A DNA stretch of 64,000 bases from Panicum virgatum. Taxonomy: Eukaryota; Streptophyta; Magnoliopsida; Poales; Poaceae. Of the stretch, positions 36,173 to 48,286 are shown in pieces; the stretch's first letter is position 1; the number at the start of each line of letters is the position of its first letter. The stretch covers positions 15,239,819 through 15,303,818 of the forward strand of contig NC_053139.1 in assembly GCF_016808335.1 (NCBI RefSeq), in the 5' to 3' direction. Under the pieces are notes generated by a model, which was not told where the DNA came from, made no database searches, and was given only the letters and a program-made list of their open reading frames with translations. The translations under genes were made by a program, and so were the position numbers.

Positions 36173-39100
36173 TGTGACACCCTAGGTGTCTGCACAATAA
36201 AAACTGCTTTTGTTTGTTATGCTTCATGTGTGAATTGTTTGAGCAAGGGCTTAATTTAAATTTATAAGGGCCCTTGTGTAATTATGATTTTATGCAAGGT
36301 CCTTTCTGCAGTTATATTGAATAGAGTGTGCAATTATTGCTTTTGTGGAGGGTGTTTTTGCAAAATTCAGTGCACTTATTACATGGCAGCAAATTTTGCT
36401 TTTAAGTCTAAATTTAAAGTGAAATTACCTTGAATTTGATAAAATTCCTAGAATTCATAATCCTTTTCAATGTTTTCAAATTTAGCTCTTGAATCTTTGA
36501 TCAAATAAATTTTTGCACAACATCAAAGTTGTAGATCTTGAAAAAATAAACAACTTTCATGTTGGGCACTTTTTCATTTGAGCCCTTTTTTAAAAAGTTA
36601 TCCTAGTTTTACAGATAGGTCCCTGAAATTTTGGAAATTGGGTTTAGGTCTCTGTCTTCTTCCCCAGCCTGCCTCTCTGCTCTGTTTAGCGCCGCCGGCG
36701 CGTCGCCGCGCCGCCCACCACTCTAGGCCGCCTCCCCCGCACTACCTCCTGCCTGCTAGCACCCCACGCGTCGCCACCGCCCTCCTTTGCTCACGCTGGT
36801 GCCTCCTCGCTCTGCCACGCCGCCCAGAGCCGCCGTGCGGCCGCCACCTCAACGCCGTGGTGGCGAGCCCGCTGCAGCACCCCAGACCACCAATTCGCGC
36901 GCGCTTCAGAACCCAGAGCACCGCAGCCTTCTTTCCCCCACTCCTTTGCCCGCTCGCTGCTCCGAAAGCCCCAGAACGCCGCTGCCCCCTCCGTGGTTGC
37001 CGGCGAGCTCCGCTCGGCCGCCGCCGACCCCCTTCCACCCTCACCTGGCTCAAACCCGAGGCACCACGAGCTTCGCCTCGCTCCACTGAAGCTCCTAGGC
37101 CCGGCTTCTCCTCCCAATCGCAACCAAAGCGCCGCCGCCATCCACTTGAATGCCGGCAAGCAAGCCGCCGCCGCGAACCCACCATTTCAAGCCCGATCCG
37201 CCCCCACAGACCCCGCCATTAGCACCACACGAGTACTGCGCATCTCCCAGGCATCTCCCCACCCCAATCCGCCACCGCAGAACGGTCGCCGGCGAGCTGC
37301 CCAAGCCGCCGCCGCACCTCGCCGCGGGGAACCCCCAATCCGACCACCCCGAGCCCCAAGAAGACCACCTTTGGGTTCGTCTCGGCCTCTTCTTCGTTTC
37401 CCCCAACCCAGACCTCGCCGCCGGTGAGCCAAGGCGCCGGTAAAGGCCGGCCAAACCCTGTTCTGTTCTTCCCCATCGGCCAGGGGCTTGGTTGTTGAAT
37501 TAGAGAAACGCCAGGGGGTTATTTGAATAGGCCTAGACTCATGTGAATAGTGCTCTAGGGACTCCTTTGTAATTTTTGCAGTGAACTTTGAAATTCCATA
37601 GAAAATCGTAGAAAATTCGTAAAATAGCAAATCTTGATGTTTTGGAATCCTTGTGTAAAGCTCTTTGCAGTAGAACCATAATATTGTAGGTGTTTGTTGC
37701 AAGTTTTTGCTGTACAAGTTGTTTTGTGTCACTAGGTAAATAATTACTAAATGTTTTATCTTTTTCTTATCTGATGATTGAAAGCTTGTCTTGCTCTGAA
37801 ATTTGTATGGTGCTTTACTCATGTGACACTAGTATTTCAATAAACATTTCGTGATCAGTTCTCATGTATAGCTATTTATTTGATTTAATCCTTGTTTAAT
37901 AGACTTTAATTATGGTAAATAGTTTATTTTCGTAATAAATCATGAATATATTTCTGTATGTTCTTCTTCTGTTGCTTAGCTTGTCCAGGAAGGTTGAGCC
38001 TAAGTTCATGAACAGAACAGGAGCTAAAAATGAATCTTGCTAATCTGATGTCTGTTTTGTTTATTTTCTCAGAATTAATTCTGTGTAAATAAAATCATGA
38101 AAAATTCACAGTAGCTATTTATTTTCTGTGTCTACCTCTTGTTAAATTTTGAGGTTCTGTTTTGTTCTAGTTTGACCTGTATAATTCAAGCTTGTTCTAG
38201 GTGTAGTCTGAATGAATAAATTGTTGTGATTAAATGGTTACATGTCTTGCCATGATTTTTACAGGGTAGCTTAATCTGATTATGTTCTGTTTAGGGTAAT
38301 TTTTGCTAAATTTATTTCTGGTTGTGCTTTGAGTTGTTTATTTATTAGAAGACCATGACTTATTTGTTATAGAAAATCACCCCCCACTTGTTTAATGAAG
38401 TTAGTAAACTTCATTTGTGCTGTTGATCATGATGCCTTGTGTAGTTAGATTTGTTATTTAACTACTCTATAAACGATTGCCCATGTGTGTTTATAATATT
38501 GTTCTTGCATTACATATAGATACGACTACTTTGTCGGACGGGACGTACGAGCTGATCCCGGAGTCTGACGGAGGTGATCCAGAAGTCCAGGTGAACGACG
38601 CTGAACTAACTGAAGCCCCGAACCAAAGTTCGGAAGAGCCTAGAGCTGAAATAGTTAGCGACTACCGAGAAAGCAAGCCCCGGACATAACCCATATTTCA
38701 AATTATGATCATTTACTGTTGTTACTTACTTGTGCATTTACAGTTCTTAGGATTTGAATTGAAACCCTAGATGCATGATCCTAGGAACCTATGTACTGAA
38801 AACTAGACTTGAGTTCGACTACTTGCTAAGCTTATTAGACTGGTAAAAGTCGAGTGATTGCCTGTCACTCGCGAGCTTTATTGGAACTGCTTGTTTACTT
38901 TCTGTTATCAATATAAGGACGACGGACGGGGTTGTGTTCGATATCATGACCTTATGTGAGACCCCGTCTGTGTTGATGAACTTGCTAAGGTCGTGGTGTG
39001 TGGTAGCGGTGGTTAAGTTTTTGAAAGTACTAGCCACATGCCGTAAATATGGTACGCGGCAAGCCTAGTAGCCGATTGGACCGGGGAGTGGATATACCTC

Positions 39101-40135
39101 CCACTCTCTCTTAGGGATAGGTTTTATGTTTATGTTCGCAACACTGCGACTTCAAGGGACAAGGGTGGACCTCGTAGAAGGGTGGACCTTGGAGCCCTAT
39201 AGTCGGGGAGAGTGGCACTATCCACAAGCCGGAAAGAAAGGTCAACGGTTGTTTGGGAACGACCCGACGGTGTTCCAGACATGTGTGTTAGGTTTGCCTG
39301 GCCAGGTTGAATTTCGATTCAGAATCATCCGCCTCTCACGATGAAATGAGACTGCTTGATCCCTTTGCCACACAGATTAATAAGAGCAACAATATTATTT
39401 ATCAATCTTGATGTTTGCTTAGTTTTCTACCATGATTGGATAGTAGTTGCTTACATAGAATGGTTAATCAACTAGAATCTTGAAAGCTAAAACTTGAAAG
39501 TAAGGACCTACTCTTTATTGCTTTTCAGCAAAAAGGAAAACCGGAGCCTCACTGAACTTTGCATAGTCTAGCTAAAGTGGGCTACTTATACCCGTTGACG
39601 GTTAAGTCTTGCTGAGTATTAGAATACTCAGCCTTGCTGTTGAAACCCTTTTTCAGGTATGAGTATTGAGGACCAGGTCGCTAGTTTGCCTTGGCCCTGC
39701 TCTTTGCCTCCTGGCTGGTCCGTAGAGTGGGATACGTCTTCGGCCGGCAATGACCATGACGAGTGATACCTTGCTTGGGCTAGCTTGGTATATCTTTGCT
39801 ATGTGTTGTAGCCGTTGTTGTCTCTTTCCGCTGCTTTTCAAACTCTGAAGTTAAAGTTGTGGTTTGTATAACTGTTTACAAAGTTTGGTTTTGTAATAAG
39901 TACTTTGAAACATGTTGTAATCACTACTTTGCCTATGTTGTAAACTTGTGGTTGTAATATCTCTGGACTCGCCTTCGTGCGGGGTATGCTTGTTCGATCC
40001 GAGAACCGGTGGTTGTATCGGGACATTACCCGACAGACCAAGAATTGTTCCGTTTGAAGTGCGTTTGAGCTAGTGTTGCCTTTATGGTGATGCCCTGCGC
40101 ACTTGAGCCGGGATAATTCAGGTGGTTCTGCCACA
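36173..40135 (+). repeat. 3' LTR of D (3963 bp)
   Basis: Starts TGTGACACCCTAGGTG and ends TTCTGCCACA. It aligns along the 5' LTR; differences include small indels in the GC-rich centre and a GATAATTC change near the end. Confidence 0.9.
38520..38689 (+). other. Conserved short reading frame in the D 3' LTR
   Basis: Open copy of 27419-27588 with a few substitutions (for example PESDGGDPE, SDYRESKPRT). The same possible 3' splice site precedes it. Confidence 0.35.
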
Positions 40136-40140
40136 CTGGG

Positions 40141-41365
40141 GGTGAGGTGAAGCTGTCTGGGGCTCGGTTGTGGTGGAGGAGGGCTGTGGCGCTCCGGCCA
40201 CAGCGAGCTAAGGAGAGGCGGCGGCCATGGCGCGGTGGTGGTGTTGCAGCAAGGGAGGAGGGCAGTGCTTGGGTGGACGAGTATCAGGAGGAGGAGGGGA
40301 AGGTGGAGCAAAGAGCTCGACGTGGAGGCAGCCGAGGCAGCGGCTCTGCTCTGCTCGCGCTTGAGCGTGACGAGGAAGAAGGAGAGGGGAAAATGGATTT
40401 GGCTCCGTAGATTGATAAGAACGACTTGAGCATCGACGAGCTGCACCGGTGCGGCGACGTGTGGACACGGACGCCGAGAGCGGCGACGACGTCCACGGCG
40501 TGTCGAGCAAATCAGCGGCGGGGTGCGTGTCGCGCACGGGAGCTGCCAGAGGGGAGCCGGTCTTGCGGAAACCAGGGGCACAGAGCGGTTTGGGTCGGGG
40601 GCGCGGCGCGTGGTCAACGGCGCCGGCGTGCGGCGGTGAACGGCGTCACGGCGGGAAACAGAGAAGGGGGATGGAGTGAGCGCAATTCTGTAATTAACTC
40701 GAAGTTCAAAATTCCAGTTTGTAAACTCAATTTTTCTCCCTATTCCAAAGGTCAAATGAAAAACTTTTGAATACCAAACTTGCTTAAAACTTCGAGATCT
40801 ACAACTTTAATTTTAGTCACTTTTTCATTTGAAGCCTACTTTAAAAGTTAATTTTAAACTCTTGCAAATTCAAAATATATCCCTTTTCAAAATTCAAATT
40901 TTTCTCAAGTTTTTGCGTGGCAGCTTGAAAAATCATGAACATGAAAGTTGTTCATCTTTTGAAAAACTACAATATTGGTTTTGGATAAAAGTTAATTTGA
41001 GCAATGGTTTAAAATTTATTTTTTTTAAAACCTATTCGTTACAATGTGAAAGATAATTTAAACGTTTCGAAACTGTAATTTGAAGAACTCGTCATTTCAT
41101 GTACAAAATTTTACTTCCTGACTTTGACTTCTACTAGACTTTGGTTTATCGTGACATTAGTGACATGCCAATGCAATTTCATATGCAAACTTGCATCATT
41201 TTAGAAATTATTTAAGTTTTCTCTCCTGTTTTAAAATGCACACAGACACACATACACATAGACATTCATGCATACACATGCATTAATTCAAGGTTTCCTA
41301 TTTAATGATGCATGATTTGATGCTAATTACCCTGAAGTGGATATTTAAAAACATGAGCCGTCACA
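40141..41365 (-). repeat. Solo LTR E, segment 3
   Basis: GC-rich part (to about 40680), then AT-rich LTR start (minus strand TGTGACGGCTCATG at 41365). Long open frames in the GC-rich part occur on several frames and are not gene-like. Confidence 0.75.
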
Positions 41366-41370
41366 GTCAT
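41366..41370. repeat. TSD of solo LTR E (right)
   Basis: GTCAT, identical to 6614-6618. Confidence 0.85.
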
Positions 41371-42260
41371 ACGATCAAGATCAAGTTGTGCATGTGTGTG
41401 GATGGATGAATGATGGTATTATACTCCTCTTTTGAATGACTCCCTCTCTCCTTTTACCCCTCTCTATTTATTTATTTATTTATTTACTTTAGACATGGCT
41501 ACCCTCTCTTTTTTTTGGGTCGTGCTTCTTGGCATGCCCTGCTTTTCTTTTTGGTGTAACCATGACATCTATATATATTTCAGGGATATTCTATTGGAGA
41601 GAGATTGTCAACTTAAGGAGCATTTATTTGGTGGATGGATGGATCATGCTAATTTCCAGTGTAGGAATTTTGCAAGTGAGAGTGGAACTGTACGTGATCT
41701 TGATCAAGAGAGCATGAAAAGAATCTCACTAGGGTCACAATAATTTGATAAAACTCAATGAAATAGCAAGCAACATATGTATAGGGTTTTTAATATTTGT
41801 ATGTCATATGGCTCTGGTAGGAATTTTATCATCATTGAGGAACTTGCCTTCCTTTTCTTTTGAAAATAAAAAATTCCAGATTTCATACATCACTTAAAAT
41901 GAGATTGTAAAGCTCTATTTACTATATCTATTCTCACAAAAACCTAGACTTGGATACAGCATTCACAACCCACGAGAATTTTAGGTTCATGGAAAAAGCT
42001 TATAACAGCCAACAAACTCAAAATTCAAGAGAACACCAAGCTGTAGACTAGACATAATAGGCTAAGCAGAACAGGGTAACTTCTATTATTTCAACTAAGT
42101 GAAGTTAAAACATTCTTATCGTGCATAATAAAGGAAAATAAAGAAGATAAATATTTTTGTTGCTTTTATAGGTTTTATTTTAATTTATTGAAAGCAGTAA
42201 AGGATACAGTTGACTTAGGGTAAGCTAGCTCTTGGTTTAGGGTCCGATGAGCAGGACATT
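41371..42260 (-). mobile_element. Element F, 3' non-coding region (right part)
   Basis: Continues from 6613 (CAAGTCAT joined to ACGATCAAGATC, as in K near 49650). It aligns with K over most of its length. A TTTA microsatellite lies at 41466-41487. No gene is visible, and no ORF2 lies between protease and this region, unlike A, B and C. Confidence 0.7.
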
Positions 42261-43696
42261 CCCCATACCTGATTAGGTCGAGGTTGAATTGTCCGTACCT
42301 GGAGAAGTGGTCGATGATGTTGACGTCTTCTTCTTACGCTACACCTTCTTGGTCTTCTTTGGTGTTGTAGGTGGCGTAGGTGATGAATCCTCGGGTGTTA
42401 AGTTGTGGATTTCCCAAACCTCCCATGCTAGTTTAGTCGAGGGATCATGAATTTCTCAATCTTCCCAGCCTGGCTCAGCCCATAACCCCTGCCCTTTGTT
42501 ATCCTCATGAATCAGGTACATTTGCTCTTCTTTGTTTTGGAACCTGAATTTCATGTTCTTTCCCATGCTACGGAGACTAATTCTCCCTACTCCAACATTA
42601 ATCCTGGCCTTGGCGTCTCTTAAGAACGGTCTCCCAAGTATGAGTGATATCCCTAGATCGCCCTCCATGTCAAGGACTACAAAGTCTGCGAGTATGAATG
42701 AATCCTTGACCCGTACCAGAAGGTTCTCAACTATTCACTTGGGGTATCATACGGTGGAGTCGGCCAGCTGCACGCACATCATAGTAGGAGAAAGTGTAGG
42801 ATAACTTAATCTCTTGAATGTTACTTTGGGCATAATGTTGACACTTGCTCCAAGGTCGCATAGGGCATGTTCGAAGTGGCAGTCGAATATCGCACAACTG
42901 ATCATTGGGGTTCCGGGATCTTCTTTTCTTGATGCTGCTAATTCTCCCCATGAACCTCTTCTTGGTCGCATGAGCCTTTCTACATAGCTAGTAAAAGATG
43001 ACCTCCTTGATGGCCTACCCCATCTGGCGGTTATGCATTAGCACTTTCTAGGGTAGGCTCGGGTTACCCCAGGATCTTCTCTAATTCAGCAGCAGGAACA
43101 GCAGCAGCCAGCTGAGCGAGTTGATTTTCAAGCATTTTATTGAAACTCAGCTGGTTCTTGATGGTGTTGGAGATGCCGTCCATCTTGGTATGATGGTCTA
43201 CAAGGATTTGTCGTTGGCGGCCAGCTTCTTTCGAATTGACTCTTTAATCTTTACTTAGTCGTAGACAAGATCCCTCAAGTTAGGATTAAATGAATTTGAA
43301 TTACCATTCCCTCCTTGGTAGTGTGGGCATGGTTGATTCTACCCCTGACCTCCTTGTGGACAAAACCCATTATTGTTATTCAGATACATAGCTTCTTCTT
43401 GGGTTTCAGGGTAATCATTCGCTGAACGTCCGGTGTTCCCATAGACCTCGCATGTCATGCAAGCATCCAAGGCATGAAGTGTCTGTGTCGAAGCCTTGTC
43501 TTGAGAATAATCCTCAATTTTCTTGAGGAGGATATCAATCTTTGCAGTGAGCATGTCCGTTTCCTTGACGGTGTGCATGCCCTGCTGGCGTTGTTGGAAT
43601 CGTTCATCGCTCCACCTTTGGTTGAACGCCATCTTCTCGATAAAAGCTGTAGCTCTTTCAATGGTTAGCGAGAAGAAAGCTCCACCTGCAGTAGCA
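42261..43696 (-). pseudogene. gag-pro: gag-protease of element F, disabled and truncated
   Basis: The right end is cut by the K LTR at 43697. Gag block (43339-43696): ATAGGAFFSLTIERATAF, then a decayed zinc knuckle CMTCEVYGNTGRSANDYPE in which expected His and Cys positions are lost. Protease: ALCDLGASVNIMP (42747-42971) and LGISLILGRPFL (42456-42668), in two frames. The C-terminus is proline/lysine-rich and runs into the 3' non-coding region with no polymerase. F is the oldest layer here and the most decayed. Confidence 0.8.
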
Positions 43697-44114
43697 TGTT
43701 GGTATTTCTTAATATTCATAGATAAGATCCACAAGTGCACGAAAGATACCGCTGTAGCACTTCACCCGTGAGTATTCGAGGGCATCGTATTTCCACGAGG
43801 AACGGAGGTACTAGCCTTCTATTTGGTTTGTCCAAGAACAAATAAGAGATTAGGTAGACGAGGATAGAGAGGATTCCCATGGTTTTAGAGTTTCTAGTAA
43901 AGATAGGTTCTACCTCTACTTGCTTACTTCGGGCACAGGTCTGACCCTGGTCTGCCAAGGCCCTCCGGCTATTAGCTCTATTATGAACCTGAATGTGGGG
44001 GAATGCGCTAACCACGAAGACTGTCTCCGTAGCAGACTGACAGGGCTGTCACCACCTGCCATCTAGCCCTCAACACTGTGGGGCTCGAAACAAATAAAGG
44101 TAATCTAAGGCCTA

Positions 44115-44119
44115 GACAT
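44115..44119. repeat. TSD of solo LTR H (left)
   Basis: GACAT; the right partner at 48282-48286 is GACAC (one mismatch). Confidence 0.65.
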
Positions 44120-44621
44120 TGTTGGGTATTTTAGTGATAGCGAATAAATCTGCAAGCACACGGATATTGTTGTAGCTTTCACCTCAGAGTATTCCAAGGT
44201 TATCGAATCCAAGGGAACGTATGTGCACTAACTTCTACTCTAGCCGGTCCAAGGACACACCAAGACAGGTGGCAAGGGTTGAGAGGATTCCTCAAGTAGC
44301 ACTATAGGTGAGTTAAAGGTCGATCTCTTGGGCACAATACTCGCTTCGGGCACCGGCTTACCCCTGGTCTGCCAGGAGACTCCGGCCAAAAGCTCTACGC
44401 TATATCCGAACATGGAGAATTACAAAGGATCGATAGGGCAATCACCACCTACGGCCTACCTCTAACAAATCGTGGGATATAAGTCAAACGAAGGATAACC
44501 CCTAGTGTAGATACCACGTCTACGCTATTGATTACTACTGCAGTCTAACTATGTCTGACATCCCGTAGCAAACTACAGCACTTCATGCAAATACGTAGCG
44601 ACAAACTCGTGAGTAAGAGAA

Positions 44622-44626
44622 CTGAT
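44622..44626. repeat. TSD of solo LTR J (left)
   Basis: CTGAT, identical to 47308-47312. Confidence 0.85.
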
Positions 44627-45199
44627 TGTGGATGGTCCTTAAGTGTCATATCTGACCGTCAACTCTGACAAAGAACAATGCCAAAACAAACATCAAACTA
44701 GTGATAGGAGTTTAATACTAATCATTTCCACAAGTTTTGGTGAATCACTGATTTCAGGAGAACGTGTCTACATACGGAGGGAAACCATGCTCAAACGAAG
44801 CCCAAACTACATTTCAAAGCATGTTATAAGAGCATGAGAATTACAGGGCCCACATCCAGAAGAAAATCAGCCCAAGACCATGAGAAAAGACACTTCTGAC
44901 AAATCAGAGGCAGATACAAGGATCCAAGGGCCAAATGACATACCAAACCAACAAAACTCCAGGGGAACACAAAGGAGCAACACCAGGGCCCACCTATCAG
45001 TTGTCCAGAGGAAGGAGGGCCCGAGGGGGCCCCAATTGGGGTCGGCCAACCCCCTGGGTCGCACAACCCCTACTGGGCCCAATGAGGCCCATCTTTCTGC
45101 TGTAAATTCCCACCGTGTTTCCTACGCTGGCTCCGGGTGGTACCACCTCGAAACATCACCCAATGTTCCACCCTTGGAGGGCTATATAAGGAGGAGGAG

Positions 45200-45204
45200 A
45201 GCTC
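45200..45204. repeat. TSD of B solo LTR (left)
   Basis: AGCTC; the right partner at 46590-46594 is AGCCC (one mismatch). Confidence 0.65.
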
Positions 45205-46589
45205 TGTTGGCTCTCCTTAAGTATCCATTTTATCCCCTGTTTAACTTTGATAATGGCATGAATTTAATATCAAAATCACTAACCATCCTAACCTCGGCCC
45301 AATTATTGGTTGTTTTCGTGTTTGCACATATATTTTGGAGGTACTTCATTTTTGTAGGTTTTTGACCAATTTTGGAGCATGAAATGACGAGGCCGACGAT
45401 CACGCGATGACACGAAGAAAGACGAAGGCCAAAGCCCGAACAAAGGACCGAAGGCCATGATGATTAGAGGCCCGTTCGTGCACATCCACCCTCCAATGAA
45501 GCCCAAAGGACAAAGCCCACAAGATAAGATCAAGATACTTCGGTGCTAAGCAAAGCAAAGAGAGATTTAAGGAAGGATTTTCCATCCTATCCTTTTCCTC
45601 AAAGAAATCTCGAAGATAATGACGTCTAATGGGGTGCAATCGTGAAAGGCATAAACTCTAGAAGACTCCAGCGGACTTGGGGAGAAAGGAGGACACGAGG
45701 CGGCCAATGGATGCAGGCCAGGCCGGCCGGCCTGCATCCATTGGGCCGGCCGGCCCAGCCCCTTTTTGAGGCGGTTCGGCCTCCCCTTTGACCTAGGGTT
45801 TCCTGAGGCTATTTAAAGACCCCTTCCCAAGGAGCAAAGAAGATAGAGGGACACCTCTCGGAGATCCGAGGGTCATGCTAGTTGTCTAGGGGCTTCCCTA
45901 GCCGATGTGGGAACCTTGCAAGGAAGACCACGTCGGAGTTCTGGAGCTAGGATCATCAAGATCAAGGTAGGGCCCCGGTTGTGATCTTGTGATGTACAAT
46001 CATTCATGGTGAAGTTATTTGTGATTCCGAATGTTTAGCGACCATGTTCTCTCTTTCGATTTAGTTCTTTTCTTTGGGTTTGCTTCATCCTAGATCTATT
46101 ATCGAGATAGATCGCTTAGCATAATCTTGTAGTCATGGTGGCTAGAGGTTCATGGCGGAACTACCAAAGGGGGTTCGACTTGCTTTAGGGTACTTTCGTC
46201 CAATGGGGGGCGTCGTGACAGGGCGTTGCCACTGAGTAGGTGGGGTATCGAGGGATCAGATTGGAGATTTTGAGTTTAAAGATGCTTTTCATTGAGATTC
46301 ACATCTATCTTACTTCACTACATCTAGCTGGAACTACAACATATGCATGATCTAGGTGATCTAGATTGGTTATCTCTAACTTTCTCTTGCTACCTTTGGT
46401 ATTTGTCGTTTTTAGTAGATTAGATTTGTTTTTCACCATCTCAACACAAAGGAATCTCTATACTAGTAGATTGTTTCTTGTATCTTTGGTTCCGTGGATT
46501 GATAAACCTTGGGGGAATACTCTAAGGGAAAAGCTACACGAACCGTGCGCTTGCGGTATACAAATCGGGGGCGCTAAGGAGCGTCAACA
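45205..46589 (+). mobile_element. B-family solo LTR (1385 bp), innermost of five layers
   Basis: Reverse complement of the LTRs in the B array: starts TGTTGGCTCTCCTTAAG and ends AGGAGCGTCAACA. Palindrome pair at 45721-45732 and 45744-45755, again 23 bp apart; TATA-like GCTATTTAAAGA near 45808-45820. Confidence 0.87.
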
Positions 46590-47307
46590 AGCCCCCAATT
46601 CAAGACACACAACAAGAGAGGAGGAAGAGCTCCACTCCAAGGCTTAGGCCTAGTACTTAGAAAATAGGGAGAGAGTGAGGGGGAGTTCGGAGGGGCGCCG
46701 GCCTGTCGGCGCTCTTCTCCAACTTGTACCTCGACGGATGCTTCTTTCTTAAGTAAGTGTTCGTGATCTTCTATGGTAGTTAGTGTTTTAGTAAAGTAAG
46801 TTTTATTCTTTATTTGCTTGCGGGATCATCGTCTGTCCTCGTGACGGGTGCTCTAGTCTGATGGCTCGAGTCGTGGACGGAGTCGGGGCTAGAGTAGTAA
46901 TCGGTAGCATAGACGTGGGAGGCTAGAGGTTACCGTTGTTTGCATACCTTCTCCATGGTCTGTCGGGGTAGGCGGCAGGTGGTGACAGCCCTGTTCGTCC
47001 CTTGTAGTCCCCCACGTGAGGGTTGGGTGTAGAGCTAATAGCCAGATACTCTTGGCAGACCAGGAGTAAGCCGATGCCCGAAGTAAGCAAGTAGAGGTAG
47101 AACCTATCTTACTAGAACTCTAAGCCATAGGAATCCTCTCTATCCTCACCTACTTACCTCTTGTTTGTCCTTGGACAAACCTATTAGAAGGTTAGTACCT
47201 TCGTTCCCCGTGGAAATACGATACCCTTGAATACTCACGGGTGAAGTGCTACAACGGTATCTCCGTACGCTTGCGGATTATTCCGTGAACATTAACAAAT
47301 ACCAACA

Positions 47308-47312
47308 CTGAT
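47308..47312. repeat. TSD of solo LTR J (right)
   Basis: CTGAT. Confidence 0.85.
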
Positions 47313-48281
47313 CTCACTCAACTACAAGAACTAACAGCGTATACTATAGACATACATGAGAGCACTCAAGCCTATACTATGCTAGCAATGGAATAAGGCT
47401 ATTCATGCAACCAAGTATAACACTATAATAAGGAATCATGAATGCTTACTAAACTCTGAAGAATGTAGCAGCATCCATAGAGGTACAAGCTGGGAGAAAA
47501 GCGCCGACAGGCCAGGCGCCCCTCCGAACTAGCTCTCACTCTTGTAGAGGTACAAATTGGAGAAGAGTGCCGATAGACCCGGCGCCCCTCCTAAGTACCT
47601 CTACCCTCTCCCTATTCTAAAGACAAGCTAGGGAAGGCTTTGCCTTTAGAATGGTGCTCTCTTGGCTGATGTTGTTTGAAGCTCACACTTGGTGGTGTGT
47701 CTCAAATATGAGCCCCCCTCTAGTGTTTATAGGTGTGTCCATGGGGAGGTGCCTTGGGAGAGTGGACTTCCTCCAAGCCTCTAACTCTTCTCCTTGTGCC
47801 ACCTAGCACTTCTTAAGTCAGTAACTTCACCCGAGCCTCTCACAAGCGCCTTTGAGATGTCACAATGAGCCAACAAGTGGAAGATGGGCTCGAGGGGCCA
47901 CCAGAGTGGTTTGGACAAACTAGGGTTCGCCCGACCCCTGGCTGGCTCCCGTTGCACCGCCTTTCATCCAGGATGCTGCCAGGTGGGCCCCCAAGCAGGT
48001 ACAGGGTGATTGGCGATAAGTCTAGGTAGTTTAACCCCAGATGTGGGCCTTCCAATCCGTGTGCTTGCGCCTGATTCGCCGGAAGAGTGCTCCCTTGGAT
48101 TGAGAGGTGTGCTTCCTTGCTCTTGAGGTGTGTTTTCTCCTCTAATTGACCTGCATACAAATATTCACCAAGACTTGTGCAATTTGTTAGTATTAGCCCC
48201 TACCACTAATGTTGATGCTTGTCTTTCCGGTGTTTATGCAGGAATTGATGGCCTAAATGTGGTACTTAAGCACCGTCAACA

Positions 48282-48286
48282 GACAC
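48282..48286. repeat. TSD of solo LTR H (right)
   Basis: GACAC against GACAT on the left. Confidence 0.65.

Larger units (their letters stand above)
25093..40135 (+). mobile_element. Element D: LARD-like non-autonomous Tekay/Del chromovirus with an extra LTR
   Basis: Ends TGTGACACCC and GCCACA with a perfect TSD. Contains a 5' LTR (25093-29033), tRNA-Met PBS, a copia-like LTR fragment, a truncated middle LTR (30432-33454) with its own PBS, 2.7 kb of internal DNA, a PPT and the 3' LTR (36173-40135). There is no gag or pol frame. The sequence before the 3' LTR (AATCTCGGGGCGAGATTCC then a G tract) is what I recall from the pol end of chromoviruses, supporting the lineage. Confidence 0.85.
6619..41365 (-). 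mobile_element. Solo LTR E (Tekay/Del-like chromovirus), split by two insertions
   Basis: Minus-strand LTR with ends TGTGGCAG (6619) and GCCGTCACA (41365), flanked by a perfect 5-bp TSD. Its own sequence is only 6619-7073, 23298-25087 and about 40136-41365, some 3.5 kb. It resembles the long D LTRs in opposite orientation (shared blocks include the CTGAGTAT...ATACTCAG palindrome, the CCTGGCCAGGC area and a GC-rich centre), but belongs to a different subfamily. There is no internal domain, so it arose by LTR-LTR recombination. The B array and element D were inserted later. Confidence 0.85.
44627..47307 (+). mobile_element. Solo LTR J (K family), split by a B solo LTR
   Basis: Ends TGTGGATGGTCC and AAATACCAACA; sequence is the reverse orientation of the K LTR. 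Own length about 1.29 kb. TATA box CTATATAAG at 45182-45190. A perfect TSD flanks it. Confidence 0.85.
44120..48281 (-). mobile_element. Solo LTR H, split by solo LTR J
   Basis: Own sequence 44120-44626 and 47313-48281 (about 1.48 kb). Ends TGTTGGGTATTTTAG and GCACCGTCAACA. Removing it restores a continuous K LTR (CCTAGACA joined to CCATGTCTATG, as in the related J and H sequences). No internal domain remains. Confidence 0.78.

Noticed and set aside
39838..40755. A 305-codon minus-strand frame across the D 3' LTR end and solo LTR E
   Set aside because: It crosses a retrotransposon insertion boundary (40135), so it cannot be an ancestral gene.
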